From: Deltaproteobacteria bacterium GWA2_38_16
GTDB lineage: Bacteria; Bdellovibrionota; JACOXK01; 2-02-FULL-40-11
Length of the DNA: 64,000 nt
Assembly: GCA_001797335.1 (NCBI GenBank)
Contig: MGPE01000006.1
Span: 123,326-187,325 of the forward strand
Reading direction: 5' to 3'
Shown here one piece after another: positions 26,058 to 35,618 of the stretch. Each line of letters opens with the position of its first letter. Position 1 is the stretch's first letter. Made by a program: the position numbers and the translations under genes. The notes beneath the pieces were generated by a model, which worked only from the letters and a program-made list of their open reading frames with translations, searched no databases and was not told the DNA's origin.

Positions 26058-27073
26058 TTGAACTTAAAAAAATGACAGTAGTGGTTGGAACAGGAGGAGT
26101 AGGAAAGACCACCCTGTCTTCTGCCTTGGCCGTTAAAGAAGCTTCTCTTGGGAAAAAAACATTGGCCTTAACCATTGATCCCGCCAAACGCTTAAAACAA
26201 GCACTATCTAAATCTTCTCTAAAAAATCTAACCGTCATGACACTGGATACCCGCCAAACGTTTGATGCTCTCGTTCAAAAATATTCTCCCTCAGAAGAAG
26301 CAGCGCATCGAATTTTAAATAATCGACTCTATCAATATGTTTCAACCATGATGGCTGGCACTCAAGAATATATGGCTTTAGAAAAACTTTATGAACTTCA
26401 TGAATCAAACGCCTATGACACCATCATTTTAGATACCCCTCCTTCTAAACACATTTTAAGTTTCTTGCAGGCACCAGACCGCTTGGCTCATTTTTTAGAT
26501 GAAAATATTTTAAAATGGTTCTTAAAACCCACTCTTTCTGGATCTTCTCTTATCTTTAAATTCATTGATCGTTTAACAGGATCAAAATTACTTCATGAAC
26601 TGTCTGAATTTCTCTTAAGTCTTGAATCTCTTTACAAAGGCTTTAAGGACCGCTCTTTGAAAGCCAAAGAAATTTTACATAGTCCGAATACACTTTTTTT
26701 ATTAGTCACAAATCCCGAACGATCTGTCTTTGATCAAGGCGTTGTTTTTTATAAAAATTTACACGCCCTTCATGTTTCTCTAGGAGGAATCATTATTAAT
26801 CGAGTTGCTCACTCTTTTCAGCTCTCTCCCCAAGAACAAAAAGAATTCAACAAATTAAAATTAGAAAATCTGTCTCAAGATGAAAAAACAGTTTTAGATA
26901 TCTTCGAGCAGTACCAAATGCTTTCTCAACGAGAAAAAGAAGAAATTCAGTATTTTAAAGAAAAAATAAATTTTAAATCTGCGCGATTTCCCTTAATTGA
27001 AATCCCCTTTTTTGAAGAAGACATTTATGATATAAAAGGATTAAATCTTTTAAATCTTCACTTATTTAAATGA
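26054..27073 (+). CDS. ArsA/GET3-like P-loop ATPase (second of tandem pair)
   Basis: 339 residues: deviant Walker A GTGGVGKTT (12-20), TIDPAKRLKQAL (the A-loop/switch I analogue), MMAGTQEYMALEKL and ILDTPPSKH (switch II) are the signatures of this ArsA-family branch. The start overlaps the previous gene and the stop overlaps the next gene by four bases each, so the three genes are tightly coupled. It probably acts with the first ATPase on a membrane-related client protein. Confidence 0.9.
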   Translation: MIELKKMTVVVGTGGVGKTTLSSALAVKEASLGKKTLALTIDPAKRLKQALSKSSLKNLTVMTLDTRQTFDALVQKYSPSEEAAHRILNNRLYQYVSTMMAGTQEYMALEKLYELHESNAYDTIILDTPPSKHILSFLQAPDRLAHFLDENILKWFLKPTLSGSSLIFKFIDRLTGSKLLHELSEFLLSLESLYKGFKDRSLKAKEILHSPNTLFLLVTNPERSVFDQGVVFYKNLHALHVSLGGIIINRVAHSFQLSPQEQKEFNKLKLENLSQDEKTVLDIFEQYQMLSQREKEEIQYFKEKINFKSARFPLIEIPFFEEDIYDIKGLNLLNLHLFK

Positions 27074-27795
27074 AACTTTTTCAGGATTTTAAATCTGGTT
27101 TTATGGCTCCTTTTCAAGGCATCCGCTTTCTGTTTAAATTTCCTTCTCTTTTAAGACTAGCCCTTATCCCTTTTCTCATTAATATTCTTTTATTTATAGG
27201 TTTGATCTTTACTCTTTATAAAAATTTTGAACCTCTTATTGCTCTTCTGATTACAAAACCAGAAACCTGGTATTGGGTTGTTCTCTACTATATTTTTTAC
27301 GCCGTAGCGCTTGTTCTACTTTTAATTTTAGGAACTCTGATTTTATGTCTTATTGGAAATATTCTAGCTTCTCCTTTTCATGAATGGATAGCCCAAAAAG
27401 TAAAAACCATTGTAAAAGGCGATGTCATTGATGCACCCTTTTCTTTTGCATTCGCCTTAAAAGAATTTAGGCGAATTTTTGTAACTCAGTGTAAAAAACT
27501 TTCTCTCATCGTAATTTTAGTACTTTTTTCCTTATTTTTAGTCTTAATTCCAGGGGTGGGGATTTTTTTAAGTGGGTTTATTTCTCTTCTTCTACTCACG
27601 CTTCAATTTATGGATTTCCCATTTGAAATCGAACGATTAAGCTTTTCACAGCAGCTTCATTTTTTTTTCCATTCTTTTTTTGCATGGATAGGGTTTGGTC
27701 TGGCTATTTCTTGCCTTCTCACCATCCCTCTTTTAAATCTCTTGGTCCTTCCGGTCGGAGTTATTGGTGCCAGTTTACTATACTATAAAGATTAA
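27070..27795 (+). CDS. CysZ/EI24-family integral membrane protein
   Basis: 241 residues with about five or six membrane helices. The N-terminus (FQDFKSGFMAPFQGIRFLFKFPSLL) and the ASPFHEWIAQKV segment followed by PGVGIFLSG and LQFMDFPFE match the EI24/CysZ family (PF07264). CysZ proteins are sulfate uptake channels, but many homologues are uncharacterised. The tight operon with two ArsA-like ATPases is notable: ArsA/GET3 proteins power membrane-protein handling or transport. It converges with ctpA, overlapping by four bases. Confidence 0.82.
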   Translation: MKLFQDFKSGFMAPFQGIRFLFKFPSLLRLALIPFLINILLFIGLIFTLYKNFEPLIALLITKPETWYWVVLYYIFYAVALVLLLILGTLILCLIGNILASPFHEWIAQKVKTIVKGDVIDAPFSFAFALKEFRRIFVTQCKKLSLIVILVLFSLFLVLIPGVGIFLSGFISLLLLTLQFMDFPFEIERLSFSQQLHFFFHSFFAWIGFGLAISCLLTIPLLNLLVLPVGVIGASLLYYKD

Positions 27796-29216
27796 TTCGT
27801 GGCGGCTTGGGGCTTGGGAGGAAGAGCGTACATTTGGTTAAAGATAGCGTAGGATTTTAAATAGGAAATACCTTGCTGTAATTGATAGTCGTATTTAATG
27901 ATTTCTTCTTGGGTCAACTGAGGCTCTGGTTTGGTTTCTTCGTCTTTATTATTATTTTCCTCTTCTTTTTGGCCTTCTTTTTGTTCTCCTTTAAAATGTC
28001 TGGGAAGATCAGCCTCTCTCCATCCTTGTTTTTTACCCACTCTTTTTTGCTCTTCTTCTTTTAAAATTTTGGGATCTAATTGCTCAACCACAATGTCTGG
28101 ATCTAAGCCTTTTTCCTGAATAGAACGCCCCGAAGGCGTATAGTATTTGGCAACGGTGAGTTTTAATCCAGATTTGTCATCGAGCTCAATCACCTGTTGC
28201 ACAGATCCTTTTCCAAAGGTTTTGGTTCCCACCACCACGGCTCGTTTGTGATCTTGAAGAGCTCCCCCCACAATCTCAGAAGCAGAAGCAGAAGATCCAT
28301 TCACCAAAACCACCATGGGCACATTCTTCCACGTTCCTGATTTATGGGCATATTCAATATCTTTATTTTCTTTATGCCTCCCGATCGTAGAAACAATAAT
28401 TCCTTTTTCTAAGAAAAGATCAGAAACCCCCACGGCTTGATCCAAAAGTCCACCTGGATTATTTCTCACATCTAAAATAAGTCCCTTTAATCCCACTTTC
28501 ATTTGATTGGACTTAGATTGATATTTTTGGGCATCGTTATCTAATTTTTCAAGCGCCTTTTTTAAATCACTAGCCGTTTGTTCTTGAAAGTTTGCAAGCC
28601 TTATATATCCATATTCATTTTCTAACATCGAAGATTTTACAGATTGAATTTTAATAATATCTCGAACAATTGTAAATTTTTTGGGCTCTTTAAGTCCCTC
28701 TCTCATAATATAAATCGTCACCGGTGTCCCTTTTTTCCCGCGCATTTTAGAAACCGCTTCAATTAAATTCATTTTATCGGTAAACTCATTTTCAATTTTA
28801 ACAATCTTATCATTGGATTTAAGTCCAGCTTTAAATGCAGGCGTTCCTTCAATAGGAGAAATAACGGTTAAAATTCCATCTTTAATGGTAATTTCAATCC
28901 CCAACCCCCCAAATTGGCCCGAGGTATCCACCTTCATTTCTTTAAAAAGTTCAGGAGTTAAAAAATTGGTGTGAGGATCTAACGAAGAAAGCATGCCATT
29001 AATGGCTCCATAAATAAGATCTTGAACCTTTACTTCCTCAACATAATTATTTTCAATATAGTTTAAAACTTTAAGTAAAATTCCAATTTTTTCATATTGA
29101 CTGGTGGGAGATTTTGTCGCTGAAACTTGAGAAACTAAAAAACTTCCTAAAAAAATTCCTGCGAGAAGAGAACTAAAAATAATAAAAGTCAGGAATAATT
29201 TTCGAGATTTTCTCAT
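27792..29216 (-). CDS. ctpA: C-terminal processing peptidase (S41)
   Basis: 474 residues: N-terminal signal/anchor helix (8-32), PDZ domain (about 95-175, GGLGIEI and SNDKIVKI), S41 catalytic domain with NGSSASASEIVGGAL. Ser311, Lys336 and Gln340 have the same spacing as the catalytic residues of CtpB. The C-terminal 80 residues contain an acidic/Lys low-complexity stretch (about 415-440). Ctp proteases trim or degrade periplasmic proteins, including peptidoglycan hydrolases. It is 39 bases downstream of the MetE-like gene. Confidence 0.95.
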   Translation of the reverse strand: MRKSRKLFLTFIIFSSLLAGIFLGSFLVSQVSATKSPTSQYEKIGILLKVLNYIENNYVEEVKVQDLIYGAINGMLSSLDPHTNFLTPELFKEMKVDTSGQFGGLGIEITIKDGILTVISPIEGTPAFKAGLKSNDKIVKIENEFTDKMNLIEAVSKMRGKKGTPVTIYIMREGLKEPKKFTIVRDIIKIQSVKSSMLENEYGYIRLANFQEQTASDLKKALEKLDNDAQKYQSKSNQMKVGLKGLILDVRNNPGGLLDQAVGVSDLFLEKGIIVSTIGRHKENKDIEYAHKSGTWKNVPMVVLVNGSSASASEIVGGALQDHKRAVVVGTKTFGKGSVQQVIELDDKSGLKLTVAKYYTPSGRSIQEKGLDPDIVVEQLDPKILKEEEQKRVGKKQGWREADLPRHFKGEQKEGQKEEENNNKDEETKPEPQLTQEEIIKYDYQLQQGISYLKSYAIFNQMYALPPKPQAATN

Positions 29217-29255
29217 GATATGTCTCTACAAGATACGAAAAATGGTGCTTAAATG

Positions 29256-30263
29256 TCAATTCGAATATGATTTTCTTAAGCTTTTAACCACCGTTGCGAT
29301 GACTTCTAACTTTTTCTTGGCTTCTTCTACGGTTCTTGTCTTTAATCCGCAGTCTGGATCTACCCAAAGCTGCCTGGCCGGTATGACATCTAAGATTTGT
29401 TCAAGACGCGCTTTCAATGTAGATTCTGCTTCAATTTCATGGGTATGGACATCAACAATCCCAGCAGTTAAGTCTTTAGGAAAGCTTCTTTTCTTAAAAC
29501 AATTTAAAAGATCATTTTCGCTATTAGACATTTCTAAATCAAAATTTTCTACTGGGATTTCTGTCATCTCTGGATAGATTTTCTCAAAATCTCCATAGCA
29601 AATATGTGTAAAAAAGTAGGCTGGAAGTCCTTCGGTCACCACATTCATCGATTGAATGACAAGCGGCAATTCAGAAGGCCTCACCGAACAGGCAGGTTCA
29701 TCAATTTGAATTAATTTTGCTCCTGCTGAAATTAAAGCTTCTACTTCTTTCCGAATGACCTGAGCTAGCGCCATGCAGGTAGCTTCTCTATCCTTATAAT
29801 ACTCATTAAAGGACCAATCCATAATGGTATAAGGACCTGTCAGCATTCCTTTCATGGGTTTTTGAGTCATCGCTTGAGCTTTTTTCCACCAATCTACCGT
29901 CATCGGTTTTTCCCACACCACAGGAGCTGTAATGACCGGTTTTCGATAATATCGATTGCCATAGGAACGCACAAAACTGCTTTGGGAAAATCCTTTAAGC
30001 TCCTCTGCAAAATAAGCCACCATATCTCCTCGATACATTTCTCCATCCACCAAAACATCAATGCCGATATTTTCTTGAAACTCTATCCACTCTCGGGTGG
30101 CTTTTTCTTCTAAGGTTTCAAGTTCTTTTCGTGTTAGCTCTCCTTTTACAAATCTGGCCCTGGCTTTTTTAATATACTCTGGCTTTGGAAAGCTACCAAC
30201 AGAGGTTAAAGGGAAAAGAGGAAGTTCTACTCCCAAATTTTTTAGTTTATCTTGAGTATGCAT
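29256..30263 (-). CDS. Core-MetE methionine synthase (C-terminal catalytic domain type)
   Basis: 335 residues corresponding to the C-terminal barrel of cobalamin-independent methionine synthase. All four zinc ligands are present with spacing identical to E. coli MetE: His220-x-Cys222, Glu244 (+22) and Cys305 (+61). IDEPA (188-192) and TSVGSFPKP are homocysteine-site signatures. The N-terminal folate domain is absent, as in the stand-alone core-MetE families described in recent years, some of which use a methyl-corrinoid protein instead of methyltetrahydrofolate. It is the last of three overlapping MetE-barrel genes (17-base overlap with the previous one). Confidence 0.9.
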   Translation of the reverse strand: MHTQDKLKNLGVELPLFPLTSVGSFPKPEYIKKARARFVKGELTRKELETLEEKATREWIEFQENIGIDVLVDGEMYRGDMVAYFAEELKGFSQSSFVRSYGNRYYRKPVITAPVVWEKPMTVDWWKKAQAMTQKPMKGMLTGPYTIMDWSFNEYYKDREATCMALAQVIRKEVEALISAGAKLIQIDEPACSVRPSELPLVIQSMNVVTEGLPAYFFTHICYGDFEKIYPEMTEIPVENFDLEMSNSENDLLNCFKKRSFPKDLTAGIVDVHTHEIEAESTLKARLEQILDVIPARQLWVDPDCGLKTRTVEEAKKKLEVIATVVKSLRKSYSN

Positions 30264-31233
30264 GATTAATCTCCTCCAAAAGTTTTAATTTTTTAATGGC
30301 TTTATCTTGAGGTAAATATTCCAACCCACAAGAAGTCGTTACATAAACGGTTTTATCTTGAGCCACCTTTTTTTCTAACGATTTTAGTTCGTGAACCACT
30401 TCTTTTAGATTTTCTAACTTCGTATTACGCCCATCCAAAAATCCTAATGCTAAATCTTTTTGACTTCCTTCTTTACGAATAAGATCTAAGAGAGTGGGAG
30501 AATAAGTAACATCCACTCCTAAAACATCCACGGGCAATTCTTGTAACCGGGCATAGAGAGGAGCCACATCTCCAAAATAAGTGGTAAGCCATATTTTAGC
30601 CTTGCCCTTTTGGCTACATAATTTTTCAAAAAGTCCGCTAAGCCATTTCCAATCTGGACGTTGCAGAAAAAATCCAGGCTCATCAATTTGAATATGATTG
30701 ATGCCACTGTCGGCCAAGTCTTTAATTTCTTCGGCCAATACCTGAGCCAAAGCTTGGGCCACTTCCCGAGAAGTTTTATAAGCAGGGGTAGAGATTTTTG
30801 AAAGCACCGCCAAGGTATAAGGTCCTGTTAAAACCACTTTAGTTTCACCCTTTGCAGTATGGCGTTTTAAAAATGCTGCCTCTTCTTTTAATAAAGATGA
30901 TTTTCTTAAAATAGGCCCCGTAATTTCAGGTTGTCTAAAATAAAAGTTCGTATCAAAAAAACGAAGAAGGCCTCCAATTTTAACTCCTTCTAAATTTTTC
31001 ATGATGTGAGAAATAGGATCGTTCCATAAAATAAGACCATCAGTAACAACATCTAAATGGGCCTTCTCTTGTTCTTCAATAGCCTCCCGAGTAACATCTT
31101 GTTGAACTTTTACCACTTGGAAAGTACTAATTTTTTTACGATCAAATAAATGATACGCCTGCCTTAATTTATGCTGTTCATCTGTTTCGCCAATTTTAGG
31201 GTAATGACTATGATTAGCTGACTTTAATTTCAC
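30247..31233 (-). CDS. MetE N-terminal-domain-like barrel protein
   Basis: 328 residues. The N-terminal YPKIGE and RQAY, and LGFLDGRNT (263-271), resemble the N-terminal domain of MetE. IQIDEPGF (181-188) is a conserved barrel motif. At the zinc positions His-x-Cys is replaced by Thr-x-Tyr (TTYFGD), so this barrel is probably non-catalytic for homocysteine, although a Cys (302) remains in the last position. It may pair with the core-MetE encoded downstream, so that a split MetE is made from two polypeptides. Confidence 0.82.
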   Translation of the reverse strand: MKLKSANHSHYPKIGETDEQHKLRQAYHLFDRKKISTFQVVKVQQDVTREAIEEQEKAHLDVVTDGLILWNDPISHIMKNLEGVKIGGLLRFFDTNFYFRQPEITGPILRKSSLLKEEAAFLKRHTAKGETKVVLTGPYTLAVLSKISTPAYKTSREVAQALAQVLAEEIKDLADSGINHIQIDEPGFFLQRPDWKWLSGLFEKLCSQKGKAKIWLTTYFGDVAPLYARLQELPVDVLGVDVTYSPTLLDLIRKEGSQKDLALGFLDGRNTKLENLKEVVHELKSLEKKVAQDKTVYVTTSCGLEYLPQDKAIKKLKLLEEINHAYSR

Positions 31234-32137
31234 GCTTTAACTCCTTTGTTATTTTTTTTAAACTTTCTACGCCTTGCTTTTCCATTTCCAACGATAATTT
31301 CCCTGTCCCACAGGCAAGACTAAACAACGAACGGTTCAATATAGTAAAAACCTCTTTTCTTTTCAAATCTTTATTTTTAAGCCTTTCTATAAAATCATCT
31401 CCTACCCCACCCCACATAATCCACCCTCTTTTTAAAAATTGAAATAAAGAAGGCAAATCTTCAAAAATGGCCTCTCCCACTTCTTTCATATCAAAATTAA
31501 CCATGTCAAACTCACTTTGAAAAATATCTTGAAATAATTTTTGAGACCACTGATTACAGGAATGCACTCCAAAAAATCGTGTAGGGTTTTTTAGTTTTCT
31601 TACAAGAGGATTTAAAACGGTTAAAACCTCCTGGCTATTTCGATGGGTTAACATGGGCTCATCGAAAAACACTAATAATGTCTGATGGCGAAATTTTTCT
31701 AAGAGCACACTCACTTTATAATATAAAAACTCATTTAGATACGCACAAAGGGGTGGATGATCGCTTAAAAGTTGTTTATCGGAACATAGTAACGTATTGG
31801 CAATCGTATAAGGACTGGTAATTTGAAGCTTTATAAGAGGAACTGAATCCGCTTTTTTTATAAAAAGTGGCAGTGCTTTATAAAATGAAAAAGAAAATTT
31901 TTTATTTAAAAGATTTTCTGGATTAAATTTTTCTACATCAATAAAAGCCTGACTTGGGGTTAAGACAAATCCCGGAAAATCCTCCAAAAATTGATACACC
32001 ATGTGTTCTTGAAGGGATCGCTGAGGAAGTTGTGGTAAAAAAGGAATTTCATACGCTTGAAACACGTACTCAACGGCTTCTTTAGCCGATGTAAATGGCA
32101 AAGACCCTACACCTGTAAAGACCCCAGGAGTAATCAC
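31214..32137 (-). CDS. Divergent MetE-like barrel protein with altered zinc site
   Basis: 307 residues of the UROD/MetE-like barrel superfamily: GSLPF near the N-terminus, LQITSPYTIA, FFDEPML (158-164), His192-x-Cys194 (FGVHSCNQW), Asp216 at the position of the zinc Glu (+22) and Cys276 (+60). A zinc site with Asp instead of Glu is therefore likely. It could be a second methyltransferase with a different thiol acceptor or methyl donor. Its ATG overlaps the stop of the upstream exported-protein gene, linking methionine-type chemistry to a sigma-54-controlled transcript. Confidence 0.75.
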   Translation of the reverse strand: MITPGVFTGVGSLPFTSAKEAVEYVFQAYEIPFLPQLPQRSLQEHMVYQFLEDFPGFVLTPSQAFIDVEKFNPENLLNKKFSFSFYKALPLFIKKADSVPLIKLQITSPYTIANTLLCSDKQLLSDHPPLCAYLNEFLYYKVSVLLEKFRHQTLLVFFDEPMLTHRNSQEVLTVLNPLVRKLKNPTRFFGVHSCNQWSQKLFQDIFQSEFDMVNFDMKEVGEAIFEDLPSLFQFLKRGWIMWGGVGDDFIERLKNKDLKRKEVFTILNRSLFSLACGTGKLSLEMEKQGVESLKKITKELKREIKVS

Positions 32138-34161
32138 TCTTTAAATTCTTCGTTTTTCTTTCGAAAATCCTCTCTTAAGAGAGTTACAAGATTTTGATAT
32201 TGTTGATAGTCTTCCCAATAGCGCCTTTCCATTAAACCCATTTCACTGACTTCATTATTATTCCACCTCTGCAATAAATAATAAATCATGAAAAGACGTT
32301 TATTGGCATAATCTTTCATCGTGAGAGTAAAGGCCTCGTGAGATACTGCCAATTCTTCTTTATTAGAACTGGCCCGAAGAGCGCGTTCAAACGTATAAAG
32401 AGCCTGCCTTGATTCATCATCTGAAATCCCTAGCTGTCCTTCGTAGTCTCTCACCATATGTCCTTTTAAGGTATCTCCAGTAAAGATATAAAGCGCAGGA
32501 TCTGTAATATAATCTGACAACACCGTATAAATCACATCATGCGCTTCGGGGATATCAGAATAAACTCGATGTCCCACATCCAATGCAAAAGCTCCCCAGG
32601 CTAAATATCGAAATACCGCCCGTTGACTGACCATGGGCAAATAGTAAAGGGAGGTGGCCGTTACTTCAGAAACTGTTTTTTGAACGGCATCAATACGTTC
32701 ATATTTATCCACCGCTGAATAAATTTGAATAAACCCTTCGGTTAAATCTGCTGCCATCGTTAAAATAAGTGCAATTTTAAAATAACGATCATTGGTGGTA
32801 AGCCATTTCCCAGTTTTACTATTGAGCGATTTTGCAATCAATGCAGCTAATCGCTTATTTTCAAGTACTTTGGTAACAACGGAACCCGCACCCAACACTA
32901 AGTTTCCTGCAATTCTTACAGGATAGGCTGTAAACTTCATATACCAGGCACTGGCCGCACCCAATCCTTTTAAAAAGGTTGCAAATTCAATAACCGCTGG
33001 ACCAAACTGACTGGCCGTTGGATAAAGTTCAATAAATTTTTTCAAATAAATAATATAACGAATATTCATCATGGCAGGGCCATGAGTTAAATTCGATGTC
33101 ACATAGAGTGCTGCTTTCCCAAGAGTGGAATTTACTTCTTCTTCAACGGACAATCCCAAATCTGCCTGATCTTGAAGAACCTCTTTTAAAAAATGAGACT
33201 CTTCTGGTTTATAATCATATTCTCCCACTTTAAGCCGCAGTTTTACTCCTTGTAAAAAATCATTAAGCTGGGGGTCACTATAAATGGAATCCGGATTGGC
33301 AATAATTTGCATGAGCATGGCCCATGGCTCAAATTGATTTTGAAGTCTTACAACTTTAAATACATCTTCAATTTCTGTCTTTGTGGCTCCCAGCAAATTT
33401 CCTAGAGATTGCAATGTACTTCTTAAAAAATCTAACTGCTGCTTGGCTTCTTCTGGCGTCAGCATCACTGGCCTTACAATTTGCCCCTGAGATCCCGGTT
33501 CTCCCGGTTGCCCTTTGATCCCTGGAACTTGCGGAGGAACTTTTTTAGGATCTGGCTTAGGGACAGGTGGAAAACGAGGATCGTCAATAACCCCACTGGG
33601 AGCTGTCTCTGTTTTTAATACATTTTCTTTAACATACCCATAAATATCAAAACTATAGGAGCTCTTATCGGGAAAAATAATTTCTCCCTCATCTTCAGCG
33701 CCTGGGAAAAAATAAGTTTGTAATAGCCCTTTAATTAGCGGCACTTCACGGTCATAAGACACATTAAGCCGGGCATGATTGGCCATCAATGCTTCGATAA
33801 TACGAAGTTTAGCCACCACAAACGGCCAATCTAAAATTCGTGTTCTTACAGAACTAACAGGAAATTCGGCATCAATTTCTCGTTTGGCCAATTTCAAATG
33901 ATCTCTAACATATCGCCCTTCCAAATCAGAGGCCAAAACCTCTCTTAAAAGCTCACTTACTTGAAGCCAATTGGAGTGATCATCAATGAGTTTCAACGCT
34001 TCATAGAGTTTTGCATTATTACTTTTTAAATAAACCTGTTGGTGGATAGGCTTTTGAGGAATATCTCCCTCTTGTTCAGGAGCCGCTTCTACTAAAGCAA
34101 TAACCGGATTCATGAGTAAAGAGAGACTTAAAACCCAGATTAAAAAAAACTTTTTCATCAT
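32134..34161 (-). CDS. Large exported protein of unknown function behind a sigma-54 promoter
   Basis: 675 residues with a signal peptide (about 1-27, cleavage near VEAAP). A Pro/Gly linker with collagen-like GxxGxxG triplets (about 215-235) divides an N-terminal helical region from a larger C-terminal region that has two or three hydrophobic stretches (about 395-435 and 475-500). The rest is helical. There is no enzymatic motif. GGAGG lies seven bases before the ATG and a sigma-54 element 40 bases upstream. The stop overlaps the first MetE-barrel gene as ATGA. Confidence 0.72.
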   Translation of the reverse strand: MMKKFFLIWVLSLSLLMNPVIALVEAAPEQEGDIPQKPIHQQVYLKSNNAKLYEALKLIDDHSNWLQVSELLREVLASDLEGRYVRDHLKLAKREIDAEFPVSSVRTRILDWPFVVAKLRIIEALMANHARLNVSYDREVPLIKGLLQTYFFPGAEDEGEIIFPDKSSYSFDIYGYVKENVLKTETAPSGVIDDPRFPPVPKPDPKKVPPQVPGIKGQPGEPGSQGQIVRPVMLTPEEAKQQLDFLRSTLQSLGNLLGATKTEIEDVFKVVRLQNQFEPWAMLMQIIANPDSIYSDPQLNDFLQGVKLRLKVGEYDYKPEESHFLKEVLQDQADLGLSVEEEVNSTLGKAALYVTSNLTHGPAMMNIRYIIYLKKFIELYPTASQFGPAVIEFATFLKGLGAASAWYMKFTAYPVRIAGNLVLGAGSVVTKVLENKRLAALIAKSLNSKTGKWLTTNDRYFKIALILTMAADLTEGFIQIYSAVDKYERIDAVQKTVSEVTATSLYYLPMVSQRAVFRYLAWGAFALDVGHRVYSDIPEAHDVIYTVLSDYITDPALYIFTGDTLKGHMVRDYEGQLGISDDESRQALYTFERALRASSNKEELAVSHEAFTLTMKDYANKRLFMIYYLLQRWNNNEVSEMGLMERRYWEDYQQYQNLVTLLREDFRKKNEEFKE

Positions 34162-34201
34162 ACGAACACCTCCAAAGCTGATTTTTGGTAAGTGTTACAA
34201 A

Positions 34202-34217
34202 GCAAAGCTCATGCCAA
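34202..34217 (-). promoter_or_regulatory. Sigma-54 (-24/-12) promoter for the 34161 operon
   Basis: Minus strand TTGGCATGAGCTTTGCT: GG (34215-34214), ten bases, GC (34203-34202). Near-consensus. The expected start is near 34190, with GGAGG and ATG following within 30 bases. It would drive the exported protein and possibly the three MetE-barrel genes. Confidence 0.75.
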
Positions 34218-34316
34218 ATAAAAACATGAACTAAATCAATAGGTTTAAAAAATAAAAGCAGAGAAATTGAAAAAATTACAAAGAAAGATTTACGATTTGT
34301 TTAATCCATGGACAAT

Positions 34317-35600
34317 TTAAGGTCTCATCTCGCGAAGTAAACTTCTTAAAGGCCCCTTTAGGATCTCTGAAGCTTTTTCTTTATCAAAAATAAATTCTAA
34401 TGCGCTTTCTTCTACCCAACGACCTTCTTGCATACGTTGGAGTACGAGCTTAAAAGAACCATCTTCTAAAATCGTAAGCTCTCTTTCTAAAAAGGGAGCT
34501 CTTTCATCCCACAAAATATGGTTTAATTCAGGCCTTGCTTCCAACATACATTTAGCCAAAGGAGATTCACGATTTAAAAGCTGTCGACGGATAATTTGAT
34601 GTGCCAAATAAACATTTCCATTTTGATTACCTTCAAAGGTAATGAGCTTTCCTTCTTGTAAATCAATAGAAACACTTAAACGATCAATGAGATCATTTTG
34701 CCGATTTAAAAAACGAATGGTAATATACCGACTCCGTGCACCCACACTTGCATTAAAATGAGCAATATAAGGTCCCATCATTCTGTCTCGATAACTTCGA
34801 AGTTGTGTCCTCGTATTCGCCTCCACAATTTCAGCATACTCAGGCTCTTGATAGGCAATCATGCTGCGAATCACAGGGGTATAAATAACACTTAAGCTTC
34901 CATCTGGATGTCGGACTAAAGAAAAAGCCCGTCCAAATCCCATTCTGTGACTCACATGTTCTTCAGGAGATTTTGGCAGTGCTTCTCCCCATTCCAAGAC
35001 TTCCATCTCTCCTTTTAATGCCTCAATATCTAACTGAGATGAATAAGATTTCTTAATCCAGGTTGTCTCTCGACTTACCCAGAGTAAATTCACTTTCCAA
35101 ATGTCTAAAGGCACTTTGACAGATCGACTAAATTCTTTGTCTGAAGAAAGTAAAGATTTGCTAAACAATTCTATTCGTTTTACTTCTTCATCGGACAAAA
35201 TCATTCCCAATTGTTTTTGAAAATAAGTTTTCCGTTCATTAAAATCAACGGGCCATGCCGTTTTATCTTCCCCCAATAGTGAAAATAAACGATCCACTAA
35301 AAATCGTTCTGTTAAGTGCGACGCCTCTTCTACCCATCTGCCATTCACCACCGCTGATATTTGAACTCCCCTTGGATCTTCTGTAAAAATTCTATTCCGC
35401 CACAAAGAGGAATTGGCCACTTTTTCTATTTTTTGATTCAGTGTCAAAGGTGGTTCTTTACCCTGCTCAAATTGATCCGACAATAAAAGTCGAATAAACA
35501 ATTCTTTGAGTTGTTCAGGCTGTCTTTGTTCTTGAGAATACAATAGCGGAGAGAAAAAGAAAAAAAACATTACCGGCAGGAAAAAACGCTTCACAACCAT
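34317..35600 (-). CDS. Exported protein of unknown function
   Basis: 427 residues with a strongly hydrophobic signal peptide (1-22, cleavage near LYSQ). The mature N-terminus is helical; the region from about 180 looks beta-rich (ITIRFLNRQNDL, GKLITFEGNQNGNVYLA). No motif recognised. GGAGG lies before the ATG and the gene follows the beta-rich 36326 gene by 18 bases, so both probably share the sigma-54 promoter at 36348. A 155-base gap separates it from the next gene. Confidence 0.7.
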   Translation of the reverse strand: MVVKRFFLPVMFFFFFSPLLYSQEQRQPEQLKELFIRLLLSDQFEQGKEPPLTLNQKIEKVANSSLWRNRIFTEDPRGVQISAVVNGRWVEEASHLTERFLVDRLFSLLGEDKTAWPVDFNERKTYFQKQLGMILSDEEVKRIELFSKSLLSSDKEFSRSVKVPLDIWKVNLLWVSRETTWIKKSYSSQLDIEALKGEMEVLEWGEALPKSPEEHVSHRMGFGRAFSLVRHPDGSLSVIYTPVIRSMIAYQEPEYAEIVEANTRTQLRSYRDRMMGPYIAHFNASVGARSRYITIRFLNRQNDLIDRLSVSIDLQEGKLITFEGNQNGNVYLAHQIIRRQLLNRESPLAKCMLEARPELNHILWDERAPFLERELTILEDGSFKLVLQRMQEGRWVEESALEFIFDKEKASEILKGPLRSLLREMRP

Positions 35601-35618
35601 GGAACCTCCTTTTTTTTC

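Noticed and set aside
25215-27073. Arsenite efflux operon reading of the ArsA-like pair
   Set aside because: No arsB, arsC, arsD or ArsR-type gene nearby, and the third gene is CysZ/EI24-like.
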